From NCBI GenBank assembly GCA_014871385.1, contig CM026426.1:15410517-15474516 (forward strand): a DNA stretch of 64,000 nucleotides, given 5' to 3'. The notes below the pieces were generated by a model, which saw nothing but the letters and a program-made list of their open reading frames with translations, had not been told where the DNA came from and did not search any database. Source of the stretch: Ceratodon purpureus. Taxonomy: Eukaryota > Streptophyta > Bryopsida > Pseudoditrichales > Ditrichaceae. Shown piece after piece: positions 22,901 through 34,621 of the stretch (its first letter is position 1; every line of letters begins with the position of its first letter). The translations under genes and the position numbers were made by a program.

Positions 22901-23102
22901 CCCCTAAACGGCCAAGTTTGTTTTTCATTAAAACTGCCTGAAACCAGCCCCTCTTCAAAGCAAGGTGGATTTTGCAAAGTTGAGGTCTTAATTAATACAT
23001 CTAACCGTAAGATCTTGTAGCTAACTTCTATGTCTACATGTCCACCAAATCTTACACACTCATTCCTGACCAATTGCAAGATCATAACGTTCAAAGTTGA
23101 AA
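22901..23102. mobile_element. Truncated relative of the 20527 TTAA-type element
   Basis: Begins with TTAA at 22897-22900 followed by CCCCTAAACGGCCAAG. It then follows the left 200 bp of the 20527 element with clear similarity (ACCGTAAGATCTTGTAGC, CATAACGTTCAAAGTTGAAA), after which the match ends abruptly near 23102. No right TIR is present. Confidence 0.75.
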
Positions 23103-23238
23103 AACTTCATCTCTAAACCTTCATCTCTAACTCTCGCTACGTCGATTCCGCATACGATTTACTCGAAGAACTCAGGTAAGTCCCCGATCCCTTTGTGTTC
23201 ATATCTTTGGAATGGTTTGCTTGCATAGTAAAGTTATA

Positions 23239-23436
23239 CTCCCTCCGTCTCACTAAAAGAGCATGGTTTGCTAAAAATATCAGATTTAAAGGCAGTTCTA
23301 AATTTAGAAACAAGTTGACCAAATTTTGAATCAAGTTGGCCAAATTTAGAAACAATTTTGCCAAATTTAGAGACCTCTTTTTTTTTGGGGATAGATTATT
23401 TTACCAAACCATGTTCTTTTAGTGAGACGGAGGGAG
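23239..23436. mobile_element. Stowaway MITE (Tc1/mariner), 198 bp
   Basis: TA at 23237-23238 and 23437-23438. The ends are CTCCCTCCGTCTCACTAAAA and its inverse. CTCCCTCCGT with a TA duplication is the well-known Stowaway signature in plants. The interior carries repeated ccaaatttagaaaca phrases and no gene. Confidence 0.95.
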
Positions 23437-23438
23437 TA

Positions 23439-23885
23439 TCTCATAAAAGTATGTGGTCTTTTAGTTTCATCAGATACGATATTAGGTTAGGGGCTGTTGA
23501 ACCAAGTAAACTTTGAATGTGATTATACATATACAAATACTCCTTGTTTATTGAAGTGAATGTGCATGCGCCTTTCCTTTTTGTTGATTTGCATGTTAAG
23601 TGTTAGTTATGTGGGTACTTTGTGCTGGGGTCTGTATGTTCGTCAAATGATGTATGGCTCAACATACCTATAGAATGGGAATCGGGATACTGTTTAACGG
23701 AGCACAACACAAAAAAAATAAAAATCAATTTCGGCGATGTGTTCCTGCGATTGTTAGCTAAATTTTGTCTTAATTTTTTCAGAAATATCAATGAACCCTA
23801 AACCTTTGAAAATCTAGACACTATAAATCAAGGACAATGTGTTTGTCGGTGGGAAAAAATTTTAATTAAAAAAACAAACCGTTAC
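23439..23885. other. Region without a supported gene
   Basis: AT-rich sequence between the Stowaway MITE and the En/Spm-type remnant. No boundary of the latter could be found here. Confidence 0.4.
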
Positions 23886-26800
23886 GTGTTCAATACTGTA
23901 AATGATTCTATCATGATACTATACACAGGGATTTTCACAATGTTCATGTCGTTAACATCATTGCATGATTTTGTGGTTGATCACGTTGTGTGCAAGTTGC
24001 ATGCTCTACCTTTGCAAAAGTCCCCATCCTTAGAGAATGATAACAGTTCATTATTTGCCCAGTTTTTTGGACAGGAAAAAATGGATGCTTCAGATACAGC
24101 ACTGAACTCTGGTCTTCCTCGGCAGCAAATGGAACAGCGACCGCACATACTCAACGCATGGCAAAATGAACCAAGGGCGCAATCGACAATGAACTCACGG
24201 TATGAATGTAGCAGAGGTGACCTCCGGCTATGGCCCCGGCGGAGTGGGGGGTCGGGGGCAGGAGGACCCGACATCCAGCAAGGGGCAGCTCTCACCGGGC
24301 AGCCCTAACTTTCATTAATTTTTTTTAAAAGAATTTAAAAAAAAAATTATGTTTTTTTTTTTTGGAAGACATATGGTCTCAGAAATTTACATGAATAATA
24401 TAAGGTTTTTCAAACCCATCGAGCGGAGCGAGAAGGGTTTGAATAAGGGCGACGGGTCCGGTAGGACCCGTTGCCCGTTAAGTAATTTTAGGGTTCACTC
24501 AAAACAACGATCTCGGGGGTAGCTAGGGTTGATCTCATTGAATTTTGGTTTTTATAGCCTTTATTTTTTCCGAAGTAAATTTAAAAAAAAAAAATAAAAA
24601 TAAAAAAAAATTAAAAAAAAATTCTATGGGGCTGCCCGCCCAGTGAGCGCCGGGTCACCCTGCCCCCACCCTTCAATTCCCCGGGGCCATAGCCGGAGGT
24701 CACCTCTGCTACATGTGTCCCTGAACTCACATTGCCGCCCGTCTTCGCCAACCTCAAACCCTGTACGAATGCTTCGGACTCGCAACAATCGCGCGTCCGA
24801 TGGTGCAGAAGTCTTAAACAATTCCCCTCAGCGGGGTTCAGGGGACACTAGGCCGATGCCATACAACGGAGGTAATTCCAAAGACTCTGCAACATATTAG
24901 GCTGGTTTTGAAGCTGCAATTCAACATTTGCACCACCTGATGTACATCGGTCGCGGCACAAGGAAGCCAAGGTTTCAGTCATCGCATGAGCAACAGTCAT
25001 CGGATGAGCAACAGTCATCAGATGAGCCACTTGAAGATTCTGCGAACACTATGTACGGTGACGACTGTCCCCCTCTAGATGGCATGGAAAATCTGGGAAG
25101 TGCGTCTACTGGACTGCCGAGGGTCTCCAACAGGTCAATGGAGTCCCCCATGCTCAATCCTCCAGAGACAAATGTGTTCCCAGACGAATCTCCTTTGTAG
25201 GATGGAATGCGTAATCACTTAACCTTGTCACGTCCTGGTTCGATTGATTTTTATAATTCCTCGGAATTATGGCGCTTAGAAGGCCGGGAAGGGGCGAGGA
25301 GGGCTTTTCAGCGCAAGGCGAGAGGGACTTTGAGCATTCATAAGAAGAATGCTGACGGAAGCACATTCACAATACAAACGGATACAGCACGTAACATCGT
25401 TACCAACAAGCTTCGAGTGACCTCAATGGTGAAGCAATTGATGAAAATTTATGTTGACGTCGCACAGATCCACTACGGCGACAATGACGAGAAGCTTGTT
25501 CTTGTTGAAAATATTGTGAGGTCTTGCTTCGATTTTGAGCCACCTCTCAAGCGAGGTTGGTTCCCTACTTATATGAAAAGGAAGTTGGAGAAATCTAGGA
25601 GCGAGTTCAGGAAACATTTCGAGACCACTAGACAGATCCATCCCGATTGTCCTGTGCATAAACATCCGGCATTGCTCGCGTGGTGGTCAAGCCCGATGGG
25701 TAATAGTAAATCACATCGGATGCGAGAGATGTATCACGCAAAATCTAATCAGAGGCGTGCTTTACAGATTGGAGGCATACAAAGTGGAGAAATTCAGACT
25801 TTGGTGTCGGAGAGAAATACTTTGGTTTGTGTTTGGCAAATTTGCAGTAATAATGTCAAAAACATCATGCTTTTATGTTCTGCTGCGACTATGTAAGTGA
25901 TTTTAGAATGAGAGTTTCATTTACTTCAATGAATAGATTACTTCATTAGTACACTGCTGACAATCATCTTTCACCATTATGTGACAGAGCCGCGCCAGCA
26001 CTCCCACCGTGCCTCTATATTCGGGACATGACATGGTAGGATCGGAAGATCCCCGCTCCTCAACCTCGGGAGAAGTGAATTTGCCGGGCCATGCTGCTAA
26101 CAAAAGTGTTCCAGACGCAGTACATGATTGCAAAGATGACAGCATGGAGGAGATGAGACATATAGGTGTCGAATAAAATTATTTTGTCTATCACTGACAA
26201 CATCATTACAGGAATCTCTAACTACTGTGAGAAGATTACATTTTATATGGCTGACAACATTGTGATGTTAATTTAAATTTGAAAGTGCTATATTGTTGAT
26301 TGCAGATACAATCAAATGGGAAAAAAACGTTGGGCACTGTACTAGAGGATGGCGGGGTTCAGGCTCAAGCATCCCACGCCAACGCCGAAGTTGTAGCGCT
26401 TAAGGACAATGTCTCAGCGATCTTAAATGAATTGAAGTCGTATGACGATGTTCCTGCGGTTATGGCCAAACTACAGAGTGCACTTTGTGGGCGTCCGTGT
26501 AATCCAGCGTCGCCGACCATGTTTGCAGAAGGTGAAACTCTCTTACAGAGTCGTCGTAGTAGCACTTTACATCCGCTTCATGTTTCTGGTGGAGAGGGGA
26601 GAACTTAGGGTCCAAGGAAACACGTAGTGAACCCGCTGGAGGTACTGGTCCTGCATCGAAGAGGAAGGCAGCTGAAGACAGTCTTCCGGCAGATGATTCC
26701 GTTCTCGTGAGAGAGGGAGGCAGTCGTAGCATAGAGCGAGAGGGGGCACTTCATGATTCCAACACCGTCCCGAACCCCAAGATTGATCTCAACGTTTCGC

Positions 26801-27660
26801 TTAGTAAGCAGCAGTTTTGCATAACCTTTGGGATTTTTATTTTTATTCTTTTAAAAACATAAAGTGAAGAAGTAAACTGTACATCATAGTAGTATGTTTC
26901 TATCAGAAATCGTCCTCTATCTTGTACAGAATAGCACTAGATCAGGTAAACTGATGAGAATATTGGTTCTTGACAAGGGGATTGATGAAGGTATGTTAAC
27001 AAATCCTTGTTTCACTATATTTTCTGATATGAAACATGGGCTTGGGATTTCCGATGAGCATTGGGGGAATTGTCTGAGGTTGTTGATGGAGATGCCTTTA
27101 TTCCCAGTAAAACAATTTAACATACTCATCTTAATTCTGCTCATGGTATAGAGAAATGCATGAAGAAGATGAAAGTGATCGGATCCACTCGGGTCGGTGG
27201 AGATGGAAGCGTCTCATCCAAGGATAGTCTAGGCGTGGGTTTAGCAACGAAGCAGCTGGGTCTCGGCGCTGCGGCGGAAGCCTCGGCAGCTAATACATCT
27301 ATTGCCGCCGATCCAATCGCCCCTTGAGTTTGATCACCAAAGAGAAGACTAATGACCAAGTTCAGGACAAAAAGATGCCGAAGAAAAAGAGCAGATTCGA
27401 TGATCGTGAACCCCCATCTGATCTAACCCTTAGAGGACACCAAGTAAGCCACCAGTTACTTGTTCCGCAAGGCAGATTTTAGTTGGTGTAGAATAAATGG
27501 ATTTTTAACTTCTGATTGATTTTTCCAGTTTGCAAAAGAAGTATCCATTGCGTGTGAATAAGGACGTATGGGTCATACATCCCACTAAAGCTCCCTGCAC
27601 ACCTGGCCTTTCAAAAAAATTTAAGAATGGAGATAAGAGCAGTGTGTTGGATTTTTCTAA
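23886..27660 (+). pseudogene. En/Spm ORF1-type gene (plant Transposase_24-like), decayed and split by a foldback element
   Basis: Probably the accessory DNA-binding protein of a CACTA element whose ends I could not find. From about 24081 the frame reads MDASDTALNSGLPRQQ. It is cut by the insertion at 24199-24721 and resumes in the same frame (HCRPSSPTSNP...LHHLMYIGRGTRKPRF, then SSHEQQSSDEQQ). In-frame stops lie at 24898-24900 and 25198-25200. The segment 25207-25896 has the family pattern: a basic region, KRGWFPTYMKRKLEKSRSE and HPALLAWWSSPMGNSKSHRM. A coiled-coil-like piece with a predicted upstream intron follows at 26300-26608 (ALKDNVSAILNELKSYDDVP). Weaker remnants continue to about 27660. 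The assignment rests on remembered family patterns. Confidence 0.6.
24199..24721. mobile_element. Foldback Mutator-like MITE, 523 bp, 9-bp target duplication
   Basis: TGAACTCAC occurs at 24190-24198 and 24722-24730. The element between starts GG and has long inverted arms (core ATGTAGCAGAGGTGACCTCC then GGCTATGGCCCC) reaching to GGGCAGCCC, around an AT-rich centre of about 320 bp. A 9-bp duplication with long TIRs and no coding capacity fits the Mutator-like superfamily. It interrupts the En/Spm-type reading frame. Confidence 0.88.
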
Positions 27661-27791
27661 CCGGTTTCACACTGGAGTACGACTGGGGGGTAATATCCGT
27701 ATAATACGGGAGTATTACGTACGAGGGCGTTCACATACGGGCTGGGTCTTTTCCAATTTACTCCCATACTGTCAAATTGTAATGAGTGTAA

Positions 27792-28055
27792 GAGCATCCC
27801 CAGTGAGGCCTAAACCGTAAACCTGTAATCAGAAAGATGTAGAAAGACGTGAATTGCGGTTCAGGCCAAGCCTGTTTTCGAGCTTGTAAGTCTGTAATTT
27901 ACAGGTCGAAATCTCATTTTGGAAGGTTTTTTGGGGCAAACCTGTAAATCTGTAAATGGTTTTGGAATGTTTTGCTTCGGAAAGGCACTCAGGTTTTGGA
28001 GAACGACGTTCTCATAATTACAGGCTTACAGGTTTACAGCTCACTGGGGATGCTC
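27792..28055. mobile_element. Tourist-like (PIF/Harbinger) MITE, 264 bp, copy 2
   Basis: TAA at 27789-27791 and 28056-28058. The ends are GAGCATCCCCAGT and ACTGGGGATGCTC. It has the same length as the copy at 16506 and is in the opposite orientation, with clear similarity over its full length. No coding capacity. Confidence 0.93.
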
Positions 28056-28058
28056 TAA

Positions 28059-28924
28059 CTTCGCCCCATCACACCTGGGTAGTGGGAAAGTGGAGTTTTA
28101 GCTGCTCCATCACCCCTGCAAGCGTCTTATCTGTTTGCCACAACCTTTCTTCATCAGCGCAGACTGCTTGGTTTTCCAAACCTGTGTTTGCGTTGGAAGT
28201 GCATCTTTGTGTTTGGCGCTTGCTTGTATTTCATTGCCAGTAGTGTTTCACGATTGTAGCGATGGAATCATGCCGGCTTTTTCAGCGGTACAGCGTAGAA
28301 TTTAACTGATTTCATGTTGTTTCCGCTGGTGGGTGGAGTTTCTATTCTTGTCGACGGTGATTCGGTGAGTTTGCGACGGCGCTTCCCTTTTGGCTGTGGT
28401 TTGTTTTGTTCATGCTCGTCGTTGTAGTAGGGTTGTGCGCGCTCTTTGCATGTACTTTTTTTTGGGCGCCTGTGATCCACTGCTCGTTATTGTTAGAGTC
28501 TGCGTCAATATATATTCTTGATTTTGGTTCTCATCTGTGGCTTTAGGGTTTTCCTTAGAGAGCTAAATTGTGTACTCCACGTACGAGACGCTCTGGTCAG
28601 AGAGGACCAACGACGGCAACGCGTGGAACTTGTTGCAACGCTGAATTTCCAGCGGAATTGAACATTTCTTCTCCTCTCAGGTACGATGAAAACATAACCT
28701 TCATATCTTCGTATTTTCTCTTCGACGTCTTCTTTGCTTCTGCCAGCAACTCTGAAATGCGAGGGATTTGTTTACAGTGTTATGTAATGCAACGTGCAGC
28801 GTTGTTTCGAATGAACATGGTCTGAGGGTAGTGGAACCGCTTGAAATTCATGTCTGCTTGTACACAAAAGTGCTCGCAGGGAGGCTGCTGATGGCATCTG
28901 TTCTCTTCAGCCATCGTTAATAAC
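28059..28924. other. Region upstream of the Harbinger transposase, no supported gene
   Basis: It may hold the 5' part and left TIR of the Harbinger element. I searched for an inverted match in 32.3-33.3 kb and found none I could defend. Confidence 0.35.
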
Positions 28925-30361
28925 ATGTGCAAATTGGTGTTGTCCATAGGAGCCTCTTCACAGACGAGCTCCAGGATTCAAGTGATCAGTGCTCCCCCTG
29001 CGCCGATGGATCCACTTGGAGAGCCGGTCAATGCCATAGCATTCAGCATGGTCATGCTACTACTGCTGCTGACAAACACGGAGGATCGAGTTCCCCCTCG
29101 GTGGATGGACAGTGAAGATGACGAGAAGGATTGTCTGCGCGTGCTGGCTGAGAATGTGCACACTGGTTTCGTTGTCGCTCACAATGAACTGCGAGCAACG
29201 TTACATCATTTCAGGTTATGCGTTGCGTTTAATTTTCTTGACGAGGATTTAGGATTCTGGGTCAAACCTCGATCTACTACATGGTTTTCTCGTTTCTTGC
29301 TTGATCAGTACGATGATGGCCGTTGGATACAAATGTTTAGAATGACCAAGCGTGCAGTCTGATCTGATCTGTTGAGGCTGCATGTACAATGAGAGAACAC
29401 ACGATATAGACTAGCCATACCTGTACTCATTCGTGTAGCATGTACGCTCTTCAAACTTGCCCATGGTGCGAATCTAACAGTGTGCTCTGAGATGTTTACA
29501 ATTGGACGAAGTACTGTGTCGAAGGTGTTGAGAGAGGTGGTTCATGCGATTAATGACACACTGCGAAGTGAGATCATGTGGCCAAGTGGTGAGAGACTGC
29601 AAGACTCCCAATCCAAGTTTTTCCATCTTTGTGGCTTACCGGGTATTGTGGGATCCATTGATGGGACTCATATCGCCATTTCAAAGCCAGCATTTGGAGC
29701 AGCTGATTACTATTATTTCAAAAGTGGAGCATATACAATTAACTGCCAGGCGGTTGTTGATTCCGAGAAAAGGTTTTTGGATCTCTACCTTGGAATGCCG
29801 GGGTCAACAAACGACTCTAGAATGCTCCGCAGGTCCTCCCTGTTCCAAATGGCTAATCAGCAAAGCATTCTGAGCCCGACACAAACATTCCAAGGCTTCT
29901 CTCCATACATTATAGGGGATCTGGGTTATCCCCTTCTCCCATGGCTCATGATACCTCACAAAACACCACTTGAGCTTTCGGTTTCTGAGACATTGTTCAA
30001 CAAGAGGTTGAGGCAAGGCAGATGTGTGTTGGAGAATGCGTTTGGCATTCTGAAGCGGAGCTTCAGAGAGCTACTTGTCAAGTCTGATCTACACATTACA
30101 TTTTTGCCGGATGTAATTCTATGTTGTTGCATCTTATATAACATACTTCTGCGCCAATCCTACGAGGAGGTCGAGGATCTTTTGCAGGTGTTGCGCGACG
30201 AGGGGCTGGATGGCGCAATGGTCGATGACGACGGAGGTGGAGAGGGCGCAGCAGGAGAAGGTGCTGATGCGGAGGCGGATGAGAATCCAGCACCGCTGGG
30301 GACAGAGAGAAGACAACAACTTGGAGTGTTTTTAACACTCCAACGACGTGCCCGAAGATAG
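28925..30361 (+). pseudogene. PIF/Harbinger transposase (DDE_Tnp_4), catalytic core intact, two in-frame stops upstream
   Basis: Cut-and-paste DDE transposase. The C-terminal 293 residues (29480-30361) are open and carry the three catalytic positions: GSIDGTH, GSTNDSRML and CVLENAFGILKRSF. Before them the same frame reads WFSRFLLDQYDDGRWIQMFR, MTKRAV, then LAIPVLIRVACTLFKLAHGA and the helix-turn-helix MFTIGRSTVSKVL. This is the normal order for the family. Two in-frame TGA codons interrupt it, at 29360-29362 and 29390-29392, unless that stretch is part of an unrecognised intron. The tail is acidic and Gly/Ala-rich. The N-terminal part before 29200 is not recognised. Its partner Myb gene lies convergently at 30731-32298. 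Confidence 0.87.
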
Positions 30362-30730
30362 ACAGTGAGGTATGCAATTTCTCTATGGTGCTTGCATGTA
30401 AATGAAGTTTGTAATAGAATGCTTTCACATGTTTTGCAATCATTTTTTTTTGGTGAGTTGAAATGGAAAATGTGCACAACAATGAGGTGTGTCATCAATG
30501 TCATAGCATTTATTGACTGGTAAAAGAAAACAAACATGAAATTGAATTTTTTTTGAAGGATGTGTGCACTGCCGATGCACACGGACTATGTAGCTAGAGC
30601 ACTACATGTCATGATACTAACCATAACTTTGAAATTGCAGAGCACCTACATCTCCACCTTGGAGATGGCAGAGCAGGGAGTCTACTGAGGAGAAGTCTGC
30701 TCTGGACGGAAAGGAAGAACAGTAGCTGAT
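30362..30730. other. Intergenic space between the convergent Harbinger genes
   Basis: AT-rich 3' flanks of both genes. No other feature was seen. Confidence 0.5.
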
Positions 30731-32298
30731 TCAGTCCTTCAAGTGGCCCGACAGTGCGTTGTGAACTTCATCAGCAGCAGTAGAAGCCGATGGTCCTGCC
30801 ATCTCACCGTTTGTGGGGGGAGATGTGCTCTCAGTCCTTGGTGGAATAGTATCAGTAGGTTCTGCTGAGGTGCTATGCTCGGCAACTGTAGGCACGTAAC
30901 TGGTCATTGAAGGTCCTGCAGTTGGTACAGTACCCTCCCATGGCATGCCGGGATGGTTAGGCATTCCGTGAGCCTGTGAAGCTGGATGCCCAACGTAGTG
31001 TTGGTGGGCAGATGCTGTGCCTCTGTGAGCAGCGCCTCCGGGCTTTGTCACACCATGTGCAAAAGCGCTTGACATTTGCAAGCCACTACTCAGAACATGA
31101 GACAACTGTGATAAACAATTGACCTTCTCCCCCTGCTTTATTATTGCCAATCTTGCATTCTCGTTGGCAATGGCAGCATTCTCGTACATTCGCCTATCCT
31201 TATCTCTCTGATAGGACATCTGCTTAGTAAACAGTTTGAGATGCACATTAATCTTGGACCGTTTGAGGTCGCGGCTTGCGTCTGCAATGTCTTGCATTTG
31301 TGCAGCCATGATGGCCCCCGTAGCTTTTGTAGCCTCGGCGATTACGTTGTGACTAGATACGCTCTTCCTGTGCTGCATGGTATTTCCAGGCCTCCGATGG
31401 ACTTCATAAGTGGAATGATTGGAATTGCTAATAACATGGGGGTTATCCCCAGTGGCAGTCCACTAGATGGGCGAGGCATTGGGCTTCCACTAGCATCCGG
31501 CTGGACTGTATGCCGAGAGGAAGTAGAGGTACCTCTCCTAGGCGTTGGAGCTGGAGAAGACTCCTCTGTAGTGTCTGCGGCCTCTGGCTGGACGCTGTTA
31601 ATGGGATCGTCCGTCTTAGGTCCGGTGTGAACCTCCTCAAAGTCCTCATCTCTGTCTTGTTGTCTTGGATTGTAATTTGAGTCATTGTTTGCCAGTAAAT
31701 CTCTAATGTGTGGTGGCTGAATTTGTGGACGGCTCCCATACCACTCATGGATGGCGATGTACACATCATGTGCAAACAACCGAGGTGATCCTTCCCCTTT
31801 TCGCTCTGATGAACTCATCTCCCAGTAATCAGCTAAGTTTCTCCCCGGACGATTGAGATAATCAGCAATCTTCTTATAATCAGGAATCAATTGATTCCAC
31901 TTTGTCTTGCAAGCCGCTCCATCTTGCATGCAAGGAGAGATTCTCAATCGCATGATAGCTTGCGCAACTCGGTTCCACTTGCTTGAATCAGCCGTCATTA
32001 AGTCACGACCGTCGATTGTGTCAAGTTCCTCCAAGTACATGTCACGTTTAACAGAGATGAATGCAAACACCTTTGTAGGTAACCAGTTCCGACCTTGGTC
32101 CTTCCGAGCTCTCTTTGCTTGGCTAGGCCCCGATACACCTGGAGTCTGCATACTTGGCCTTGTGACTGCTGGCACTGGAATAACAGTCGATACCACTGTA
32201 GGCCGAGTTGGTGCTGGGCGAGTGAATGCCTGACTTGAACTCCCACGTCCATTGCCTCTGCTTCCTCCTAAATTCCCTACATGAGAGGATCCTGCCAT
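30731..32298 (-). CDS. Harbinger-associated Myb/SANT-like (trihelix) protein, frame change near 31.38 kb
   Basis: The usual second protein of PIF/Harbinger elements, needed with the transposase for nuclear import and DNA binding. The natural ATG is at 32298 (MAGSSHVGNLGG). A Ser/Pro-rich N-terminus is followed by the Myb/SANT-like domain with regularly spaced aromatics: NWLPTKVFAFISVKRD, SSKWNRVAQAIM, CKTKWNQLIPDYKKIADY, ADYWEMSSSERK and DVYIAIHEWYG. The C-terminal half continues in another frame from about 31378 (MQHRKSVSSHNVIAEATKAT), with a heptad-like helix (RRMYENAAIANENARLAIIK) and a low-complexity end. The change of frame is either a single indel or a missed intron. The gene converges on the transposase with about 370 bp between them. 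Confidence 0.75.
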
Positions 32299-33317
32299 AT
32301 ACACAATCGTTTGGTTGTGAGAACTATGTCTCTGTCATGACACTGAAAATGACGACGTTTCTAATTTAGGCATCGGAGTGTGTGCTTGTGTTGTGCAGGT
32401 CTGTTGACAGTGGAATTCGACGAAAACAAGGAGAGGAAATAATTTTTTTAACTTACCATCCAATGGCGTAGCTGTGGGACGGAATGGTGCATTGTGAACT
32501 TGGGCCTCCGGGCGGTCATCCATTGCAAGAGGTCACAGCTGCTGTCACTTCTACAACACGAGGTATTATGTTCCATGCATGGACCTGATAATGCACGTCA
32601 ATTTGAGAGCAGATAGTTTACATATTACAAAAAACCAATTGTATCTGCTAGGATGTGCAGTGTGTGCAATCTCATACAGTCAAGCAGAGTAGCTGTCTGT
32701 TCTCTAAATTAAACAATAGTAAAACTTTTTCGTTCTAGAGTTGTCTCTGAAGCTCATGGCATGTGCACTGATTATTGAGTATTTGCATTGAGAGCGGTCC
32801 ATGTGTATGGAATCGAACTTCAACAACTCGTCACTACAGATACACTATTCCTTTAAACAACTGTACAGACAGCAGAGATCAAGATAAAGGACACCGATGC
32901 AAGAGTTGAGTGTAAAGTGACTTCTAAAAAAATAATAGAGAAAACAATAACCAAACAATGTAGCAAATGAACTGTCAAGTGCAGGAGGAGCGGAGGAGCG
33001 GAATCGTACCACATACAAGCGTTGGCTGCAAGATACGAATTAAAAATGCCAACATTCCATTATACAGTGCGGGGGAAGAAGCGGGCTGTGTGCACCCACC
33101 GCTCCTGGCCGAGGACTCCGGCAAAAATCCAGAAACCGCTCTTTGCTAATACGGCACATGGGGCTCAACTTGATAAGACCTCACCCAAAGGTCGGAAATG
33201 TACAGAATCGGTGGATTGTGATTTACTAAAAACCTGCCTGATCTCACGTACTTCGGAAGGAAGTAACTGCCTACTTTCAGGCAAATATCGCTCTTACCGA
33301 GCCTACCATGTCGGTCT
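32299..33317. other. Upstream of the Myb gene; right side of the Harbinger element not delimited
   Basis: No supported gene. Short open frames near 32967-33345 have no family resemblance. The CACTA element begins at 33318. Confidence 0.35.
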
Positions 33318-34621
33318 CACTAAGCCAGAGATGCGTCAAAGATAACGCCGTTTAACGCGGTTTTTAACGCGGTTTAACGTGGATTTTTTGACTAATCCAA
33401 AGTGACGCGCCCTGTCACATAGGTCTTTTGATTATGATGCGGCGCGTCATAATACGTTAAAACGTTTTAACGTGCGCACGTCATCTCTGTTAAACCACGT
33501 TACTCGGAATTGCCAGAAGTTACCTAGGGTCAGTAAATCGAGGGAGTTACTTTTTGCCACGTGAGCATTTCCCGCTGTTTTTCATTCCACGTTGGAGTTT
33601 ACGTGGATATTTCCCTCCATTGTCCATTCCACGTCAGATATTGCGTGGCATTTGACGTGGCACTTGATTTCAACGGTTGAGATGGTGACACGTGTCATGA
33701 TCAAGGATCGGAGAATATTCCCGGATGCGTTTACGGTGTCGGGTTCCCTATGTTTACAGAAACGGTTTATGCTGACGGTTTTTGTATGTTTACGTAAACG
33801 TAGTGTGGACGTTCAGTATAACGTGTTTGGACGCTGAGAAACGCATGTGTCACGTATTTGAATGCGTTTTAGTGAACGCATGTAGATGGAAGTTGACGTT
33901 CGCAGTGTCAACTCTTTGTGACATCAAAGTGGAATTCGGATGTTCACTGAAACGCGATTTAATGTTTATCCAGACGCATTGCTCATGATCATTGTGACAC
34001 ATACAAACACTATTAAACGTGAGCAATAACGTTCTGTAACGCAAGAGAACGTCATTCAAAACGCAAACAAAGCGTCAATTAAAACACAATTAAATACTCT
34101 GTAACATACAATTCAACGCTCTGTAACACACAAATGAAACGCGGTGTAACATAGAATTCAACGCTATGTAACACACGGTTAAACGCTTTGTAACACAAAA
34201 TGAAACACGTTATAACGTCGTTAAGAACGTGCACATCACATTTAGAAATATGCATATAAACAGCAGTAAACGGAGCATGGGTGTAAGAATGTGCACTCAA
34301 AGAAGTGTGCTACAATATGAAAAAAACTAGATTGCATTTAAAACAATACGGATACAGTGATGTGCAAAATCAAATACACGAGAACCTAAAGGCTACCTCC
34401 TGAACGTAGATGCGTACAGCTTTCTACCAAAATCAATGGATCCACCTCCTGGAGATGCGGTCGAGCCTTCCAACAAAGCAAATCGAGTGTACATCCCAAG
34501 AGTCATGCTCAATTCTTCTTGATCTGCGTGGCCAACATAATCAAGGCAACGGTGAGGTCACTGCAACATATCAGCCAAACAACTACATGTAATGGAAAAG
34601 GATCATTGAGCGCATACCCGT
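33318..34621. repeat. Left subterminal repeat region of the CACTA element
   Basis: Dozens of short, dispersed, direct and inverted repeats with cores GTTTAACGC, AAACGC and TGTAACACA. In En/Spm such motifs are the binding sites of the element's own DNA-binding protein; that role is inferred here. Confidence 0.75.

Noticed and set aside
27690-33317. Possible TIRs for the Harbinger element
   Set aside because: Several candidate pairs were compared by eye and none gave a convincing inverted match with a TTA/TAA duplication.
33360-34330. CRISPR-like impression from regularly recurring short repeats
   Set aside because: Repeats vary in spacing, occur in both orientations and match the subterminal repeats of the CACTA element. 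The DNA is eukaryotic.
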